The position numbers were made by a program, and so were the translations under genes. The notes under the pieces were generated by a model. The model saw nothing but the letters and a program-made list of their open reading frames with translations, searched no databases and had not been told where the DNA came from. Shown here piece by piece: positions 59,553-64,000 of a stretch of 64,000 nt of DNA (its first letter is position 1; each line of letters begins with the position of its first letter). Source of the stretch: Nitrosospira sp. (GTDB lineage Bacteria > Pseudomonadota > Gammaproteobacteria > Burkholderiales > Nitrosomonadaceae); NCBI GenBank assembly GCA_013450215.1, contig JACDSH010000027.1:1-64000 (forward strand), written 5' to 3'.

Positions 59553-59700
59553 CCAAAGTTTGCTTGATTGCGATGATACGGCAAGATGACCTTGTTTTAT
59601 AAGTAGGGCACAAGTCCGATCATGTATTCAAGCAGTTTTATTAACCAACCACCTCGCCAGTTGATTGTTTGAGCGTGATTTAAAACCGGGTTTTTTTACA

Positions 59701-61416
59701 ATGACAACTGCCTCCCCCGCAACCAGCTCCCCAGAAAGTTTCGCCGCTCTGTTTGAAGAGAGTCTCACCCGCCAGGAAATGCGCATTGGGGAAGTAATTA
59801 CCGCCGAAGTCGTCCGCGTTGACTTCAATATCGTAGTCGTAAATGCAGGACTCAAGTCCGAGAGTTTTATCCCGGTAGAAGAATTTAAGAATGATAAGGG
59901 CGAGGTCGAGGTCAAGCCGGGTGATTTCATCACCGTGGCGATCGAGGCTCTGGAAGATGGTTACGGAGAGACCCGTCTGTCACGAGACAAGGCCAAACGA
60001 CTGACCGCATGGCACGATCTGGAAAAGGCCATGGAGATGGGTACTATCGTTAGTGGCATGGTGAATGGAAAGGTCAAGGGTGGTCTGACCGCAATGATTA
60101 ACGGTATCCGAGCCTTCCTGCCCGGGTCATTGGTGGACATCCGTCCGGTCAAGGACACCACTCCCTATGAGAATAAGGAGATGGAGTTTAAGGTTATCAA
60201 GCTTGATCGCAAACGCAATAACGTGGTTGTCTCACGCCGGGCCGTGCTCGAGGCAAGCCAAGGCGCAGATCGTCAGTCACTGCTGTCGAACCTGCAGGAG
60301 GGCGCAGTCGTAAAGGGCATTGTCAAGAACATCACCGATTACGGTGCATTCGTTGACCTCGGTGGGATAGATGGACTGCTGCATATTACAGATCTGGCCT
60401 GGAGACGGGTCAAGCACCCTTCAGAAGTGATCAATGTTGGCGATGAAGTTACCGCTAAAATTCTCAAATTTGATCAGGAAAAAAATCGTGTCTCATTAGG
60501 GATGAAGCAACTTAGCGAGGATCCATGGGTGGGCCTCTCACGTCGATACCCACAGGGTACTCGTCTTTTTGGCAAGGTCAGCAACCTGACTGATTATGGC
60601 GCATTCGTTGAGATCGAACAGGGTATAGAGGGTCTGGTCCATGTTTCCGAGATGGATTGGACCAATAAGAATATGTATCCCTCTAAGATGGTTCAGCTAG
60701 GAGATGAGGTCGAGGTGATGATCCTTGAGATTGATGAGGAACGTCGTCGTATCTCCCTCGGGATGAAACAGTGCAAGCCTAATCCTTGGGAAGACTTCGC
60801 CATTAATCATAAGAAGGGTGACAGGGTTCAGGGTCAAATAAAATCGATTACAGACTTCGGCGTATTTATTGGACTACTGGGCGGCATAGACGGACTGGTC
60901 CATCTATCTGATCTCTCCTGGAATCAGACCGGAGAGGATGCTGTTAGTAATTATAAGAAGGGCGATGATTTAGAGGCGATGGTCCTGTCGATCGATGTTG
61001 AGCGGGAACGCATATCACTGGGTATCAAGCAATTGGAAGGGGACCCATTCAATAGCTTTGTCTCAGTTAATGACAAGAATAGTATCGTTACGGGCACCGT
61101 TAAGTCGATGGACGCGAAGGGTGCTGTGATTACGCTGGACAATGATGTGGAAGGTTATCTGAGAGCATCAGAAGTATCTCGTGACCGGGTAGAGGATATC
61201 CGCTCGCACCTGAAGGAAGGTGATACGGTTGAGGCGATGATCATCAATGTCGATCGTAAGAACCGCAGCATCAACCTCTCCATCAAGGCGAAGGATATGT
61301 CTGAGGAGACCGATGCGATGCAGAAGGTCACAACAGAGAGCTCTCCAAGTTCTGGAACTACGAGTCTGGGTGCCCTGCTCAAGGCGAAGATGGACGTTAA
61401 AAATATTGAACAGTAG
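59701..61416 (+). CDS. rpsA: 30S ribosomal protein S1
   Basis: 571 residues from ATG 59701 ([21 protein letters not shown]); the frame extends to 59665. Six S1/OB-fold domains follow in order; domains 3-6 carry the [16 protein letters not shown]-type RNA-binding signature. It binds mRNA leaders during initiation. The region just before the ATG is a T-rich tract without a Shine-Dalgarno sequence, as is known for E. coli rpsA, which S1 autoregulates. Confidence 0.97.
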   Translation: MTTASPATSSPESFAALFEESLTRQEMRIGEVITAEVVRVDFNIVVVNAGLKSESFIPVEEFKNDKGEVEVKPGDFITVAIEALEDGYGETRLSRDKAKRLTAWHDLEKAMEMGTIVSGMVNGKVKGGLTAMINGIRAFLPGSLVDIRPVKDTTPYENKEMEFKVIKLDRKRNNVVVSRRAVLEASQGADRQSLLSNLQEGAVVKGIVKNITDYGAFVDLGGIDGLLHITDLAWRRVKHPSEVINVGDEVTAKILKFDQEKNRVSLGMKQLSEDPWVGLSRRYPQGTRLFGKVSNLTDYGAFVEIEQGIEGLVHVSEMDWTNKNMYPSKMVQLGDEVEVMILEIDEERRRISLGMKQCKPNPWEDFAINHKKGDRVQGQIKSITDFGVFIGLLGGIDGLVHLSDLSWNQTGEDAVSNYKKGDDLEAMVLSIDVERERISLGIKQLEGDPFNSFVSVNDKNSIVTGTVKSMDAKGAVITLDNDVEGYLRASEVSRDRVEDIRSHLKEGDTVEAMIINVDRKNRSINLSIKAKDMSEETDAMQKVTTESSPSSGTTSLGALLKAKMDVKNIEQ

Positions 61417-61425
61417 AGGGTCCTC

Positions 61426-61710
61426 ATGACGAAGTCTGAATTGATCTCTAGGCTTGCAGGGCGTTATCCGCAGCTGGTAGCGAAGGATGCAGAGCTGGCG
61501 GTGAAAATAATACTCGGTGCCATGGTTAAAAGCCTATTGCAGGGAGAGCGTATCGAGATCCGCGGTTTTGGAAGTTTCAACCTGAACTGCCGCCCGCCCC
61601 GTGTGGGACGTAATCCAAAGACGGGCGAGAAGGTGAAGGTGCCGGAAAAGTATATACCCCACTTCAAGGCCGGGAAAGAGCTGCGTGAGCGGGTGGACAG
61701 TAAGGACTGA
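61426..61710 (+). CDS. ihfB: Integration host factor subunit beta
   Basis: 94 residues of the HU/IHF family. [37 protein letters not shown] (the DNA-bending beta-arm with its proline) and [13 protein letters not shown] are diagnostic of the beta subunit. It starts 9 bp after rpsA and ends just before a strong terminator. Confidence 0.96.
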   Translation: MTKSELISRLAGRYPQLVAKDAELAVKIILGAMVKSLLQGERIEIRGFGSFNLNCRPPRVGRNPKTGEKVKVPEKYIPHFKAGKELRERVDSKD

Positions 61711-61739
61711 AACGAGTCCCAGACAAGAAGAATATAATG

Positions 61740-61771
61740 GCAGCGGGTCGTAAGATCACGCTGCTTTTTTT
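61740..61771 (+). terminator. Rho-independent terminator after ihfB
   Basis: Stem GCAGCG-GGTC (61740-61749), GTAA tetraloop, GATC and CGCTGC (61754-61764, one bulged A), then seven T (61765-61771). It ends the aroA-cmk-rpsA-ihfB transcript 16 bp before lapA. Confidence 0.88.
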
Positions 61772-61786
61772 ATCTTGGGGTGAATC

Positions 61787-62074
61787 ATGCAATACCTGAC
61801 ATGGTTCGTACGTATCGTGTTGTTTCTGCTATTTCTCGGTTTCGCCGTGAAGAACGTCGATACGGTGAGGCTTCAATATTTTTTTGGTTATGAGTGGCAG
61901 GCCCCGCTGGTGATGATACTGTTGCTCTTCTTTACGCTTGGGGTGGCGATTGGGGTACTCTCATGTCTGGGTAAGATATTCAGACAGAGGCGAGAGATCG
62001 CGGCATACAGAAGAGCGAATTCCACCAATGAAGATCATGAGAGCGCTAACAATCTAGGCGACAGATTGAAGTAA
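61787..62074 (+). CDS. lapA: LapA-family inner-membrane protein
   Basis: 95 residues with two membrane helices (about 5-22 and 40-62) and a charged cytoplasmic tail, including [20 protein letters not shown] typical of LapA/YciS. In E. coli LapA works with LapB in lipopolysaccharide assembly and LpxC turnover. Here pyrF follows after 13 bp and lapB, the gene normally between them, is absent. Confidence 0.88.
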   Translation: MQYLTWFVRIVLFLLFLGFAVKNVDTVRLQYFFGYEWQAPLVMILLLFFTLGVAIGVLSCLGKIFRQRREIAAYRRANSTNEDHESANNLGDRLK

Positions 62075-62087
62075 GGTAAACAACCGA

Positions 62088-62780
62088 GTGAACTCCCCGC
62101 ATATTATCGTTGCTCTTGATTTCCCTGCCGCTGATCTAGCGCTCTCGCTTGCAATGCAGCTTGATCCCAGACTGTGCAGGGTGAAGGTGGGTAAAGAGTT
62201 ATTCACTGCTGCAGGGCCGCAGCTGGTGGAGCATCTTATGGGCAAGGGTTTTGAAGTCTTTCTTGATCTGAAATTTCATGATATCCCCAACACCGTGGCG
62301 GGCGCATGCAAGGCTGCAGCAAGTCTGGGTGTTTGGATGGTGAATGTACATGCGCTTGGCGGCAGAAAGATGCTCTCCGCCGCACGCGAGGCGCTACCGA
62401 TGGGAACAACTAAGCTGATAGCGGTGACCCTTCTCACCAGTATGGGGAGGGATGATCTGTCGGATATCGGACTGAGCGGAGAGCCCGAGATGGTGGTTCA
62501 ACGTCTGGCGAGTCTGTCCAGTTCGTGCGGACTGGATGGCGTTGTCTGCTCTGCTCTGGAGACCCCACATCTCAGACAGATGATGGGAAAAGACTTCTGC
62601 CTAGTCACACCCGGAATTCGCCCGTTAGATGCTTCGGTGGATGACCAGCAGCGAGTTACTACGCCGAGTCAAGCAATTGCAAATGGGGCAGACTACCTTG
62701 TGATAGGACGCCCTATCACCCAGGCGACCGACCCGCTGGCGATGTTGCAACGTCTACACGCTGAAATCACACCAGCCTGA
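62088..62780 (+). CDS. pyrF: Orotidine 5'-phosphate decarboxylase
   Basis: 230 residues from a GTG at 62088. A TIM barrel with [14 protein letters not shown], the catalytic block [16 protein letters not shown] (Asp-Lys-x-x-Asp) and LVTPGIRP near the C-terminus. It makes UMP in pyrimidine synthesis. It lies directly behind lapA. Confidence 0.96.
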   Translation: MNSPHIIVALDFPAADLALSLAMQLDPRLCRVKVGKELFTAAGPQLVEHLMGKGFEVFLDLKFHDIPNTVAGACKAAASLGVWMVNVHALGGRKMLSAAREALPMGTTKLIAVTLLTSMGRDDLSDIGLSGEPEMVVQRLASLSSSCGLDGVVCSALETPHLRQMMGKDFCLVTPGIRPLDASVDDQQRVTTPSQAIANGADYLVIGRPITQATDPLAMLQRLHAEITPA

Positions 62781-62940
62781 TCGCTGCACGCTTCTGAGAG
62801 CTACCCACTTCCTATTCGCCCTCTCTAAATCTCCCACTGCTTCTGGCCGATCCTTTTTGTAGGTAACCATGATGTCGGCCGCATTTCAATCAAGAGCTCA
62901 TGTGCGATAATTGACGCAACCATTTAAGAATCTCCTCTCC

Positions 62941-63828
62941 ATGCTTAAGAATATTGAAGACTTTGTCGGCACTACCCCGCTCGTAAGATTGAAGCGCCTG
63001 CCGGGGGTGACCAGCAATGTCATCCTCGCTAAATTGGAGGGTAATAATCCTGCCGGGTCGGTCAAGGACCGTCCTGCATTGTCGATGATTTCACGAGCAC
63101 AGTCGCGTGGTGAGATCAAGCCGGGGGATACTCTGATCGAGGCCACCAGTGGCAATACCGGAATTGCTCTGGCGATGACTGCGGCGGTGATGGGGTATCG
63201 CATGGTGCTGGTGATGCCAGAGCACTTGAGCATCGAGCGTCGGCAATCAATGAGTGCATTCGGTGCGCAGATCATACTAACGCCGAAGGAGGGGAGTATG
63301 GAGCAGGCTCGAGATGTGGCTGAGAGTATGCGGGATGAGGGTCGTGGAATCATCCTCGACCAGTTCGCCAATCCAGACAATCCACTCGCTCATTATCTAG
63401 GAACCGCTCCCGAGATTTGGCGTGATACCGATGGCCAGATTAGTCACTTTGTCAGCAGCATGGGGACCACCGGCACCATCATGGGTTGCGGCCGATATCT
63501 CAAAGAAAAGAATCCAGCAGTTCAAATTATTGGTGTGCAGCCGGAGGACGGGGCGCAGATTCCTGGCATTCGTAAGTGGCCTCAGGCCTATCTACCAAGA
63601 ATATATGATCCTGATAAGGTGGACCGTATCATGCTCGTTTCTCAGGCCGAGGCCGAGAATATGACCAGACGTTTGGCGAGCGAGGAGGGAATTTTTGCAG
63701 GAATATCAACGGGTGGTGCGCTTGCGATGGCGCTCAAAATTTCTGACGAGGTAGAGAATTCAGTGATCGTTTTTATTGCTTGCGATCGGGGTGACCGCTA
63801 TCTATCTACAGGAGTCTTCGCATCATGA
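62941..63828 (+). CDS. cysM: Cysteine synthase B
   Basis: 295 residues from ATG 62941 (MLKNIEDFVGTTPLVRL); a TTG at 62911 is in frame. The PLP lysine is K42 in NPAGSVKDRPAL, with [13 protein letters not shown] and SSMGTTGTIMGCGRYL. The CysM type can use thiosulfate or other sulfur donors as well as sulfide. The stop overlaps the next ATG (ATGA). Confidence 0.95.
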   Translation: MLKNIEDFVGTTPLVRLKRLPGVTSNVILAKLEGNNPAGSVKDRPALSMISRAQSRGEIKPGDTLIEATSGNTGIALAMTAAVMGYRMVLVMPEHLSIERRQSMSAFGAQIILTPKEGSMEQARDVAESMRDEGRGIILDQFANPDNPLAHYLGTAPEIWRDTDGQISHFVSSMGTTGTIMGCGRYLKEKNPAVQIIGVQPEDGAQIPGIRKWPQAYLPRIYDPDKVDRIMLVSQAEAENMTRRLASEEGIFAGISTGGALAMALKISDEVENSVIVFIACDRGDRYLSTGVFAS

Positions 63829-64000
63829 CGCCATTACTGGTATTTGACATTGAGACTGTGCCCGATATCGAAGGGATACGTAAGCTCAATGATCTGGAAT
63901 CGGAACTGGCCGCAGCCGATGTGGCTGAGATGGCATTTCAGGCTCGCCGACAAGCAACTGGAAATGATTTTCTCCAGCTACACTTGCAGAGGGTGGTGGC
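63825..64000 (+). CDS. Predicted 3'-5' exonuclease (PolB-like, DEDD), partial
   Basis: First 58 residues; the gene runs off the right edge. The start MTPLLVFDIETVPDIEG contains the exonuclease I motif D-x-E (D8, E10) of the DEDD superfamily, in the form typical of the predicted PolB-like 3'-5' exonuclease found after cysM in betaproteobacteria. Translation is coupled to cysM through a 4-bp overlap. Confidence 0.82.
   Translation, partial: MTPLLVFDIETVPDIEGIRKLNDLESELAAADVAEMAFQARRQATGNDFLQLHLQRVV

Noticed and set aside
61733-61738. Perfect TATAAT just before the ihfB terminator as a lapA promoter
   Set aside because: It has no plausible -35 and the transcript would run straight into the terminator hairpin.
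62898-63380. 160-residue minus-strand frame opposite cysM
   Set aside because: Antisense shadow of the strongly conserved CysM active-site region.

Overview
The window reads as a chromosomal core segment of a betaproteobacterium with roughly balanced base composition. The gene orders glnE/ilvE/CHCC zinc finger, rluC/HAD/Rieske/sppA, maf-yceD-rpmF-plsX-fabHDG-acpP-fabF-mltG, rpsB-tsf-pyrH-frr-uppS-cdsA-dxr-rseP-bamA-skp-fabZ-rnhB, aroA-cmk-rpsA-ihfB-lapA-pyrF and cysM plus a 3'-5' exonuclease are characteristic of that class. I cannot name a genus. I see no rRNA, tRNA, CRISPR array, insertion sequence or prophage. Almost every coding frame is intact.

Layout. 1-1452 (minus): a thioredoxin-like/TonB/ExbB energy-transduction operon, cut by the left edge. 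1983-2435: an RDD membrane protein. 2473-8688 (minus): yhdP, a nitrilase-family amidase and tldD, divergent from glnE (8900), which is followed by ilvE, a CHCC zinc-finger protein, a phosphomannomutase and a low-molecular-weight phosphatase. A bidirectional terminator separates these from rne (minus), which is divergent from rluC/HAD/Rieske/sppA. A tetrapyrrole-methylase-fold methyltransferase and maf (minus) then back onto the fatty-acid operon (22595-29903). 30015-35056 (minus) holds trmJ, iscR-iscS under tandem IscR-like sites, and a set of three: a small basic protein, an exported Sel1-repeat protein and exonuclease III. 35095-39530 (plus): suhB, a sugar-phosphate mutarotase-like protein and mutS. 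39587-51775 (minus): slyD and the long translation/envelope cluster headed by rpsB. 52070-57157: a short glpD-like gene, SirB-like, cysK-cysE, panD and an exported ankyrin protein. 57524-64000 (plus): aroA, cmk, rpsA, ihfB, lapA, pyrF, cysM and a truncated exonuclease.

How the genes fit together. Most of the window makes membranes and ribosomes: fatty-acid synthesis, CDP-diacylglycerol, isoprenoid and undecaprenyl lipid carriers, outer-membrane protein assembly (BamA, Skp, RseP), peptidoglycan processing (MltG), and translation factors. Cysteine synthesis is covered by CysE, CysK and CysM, and iron-sulfur homeostasis by IscR and IscS.

The most notable signal is what is absent. lpxD is missing between skp and fabZ, lpxA-lpxB between fabZ and rnhB, and lapB between lapA and pyrF. 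waaF may also be missing after ilvE and the zinc-finger gene. These junctions are tight and show no gene remnants. Together they suggest, but do not prove, that this lineage makes no canonical lipid A/LPS while keeping a BAM-built outer membrane. Only a whole-genome search can settle that. I did not find a clearly new multi-gene system.
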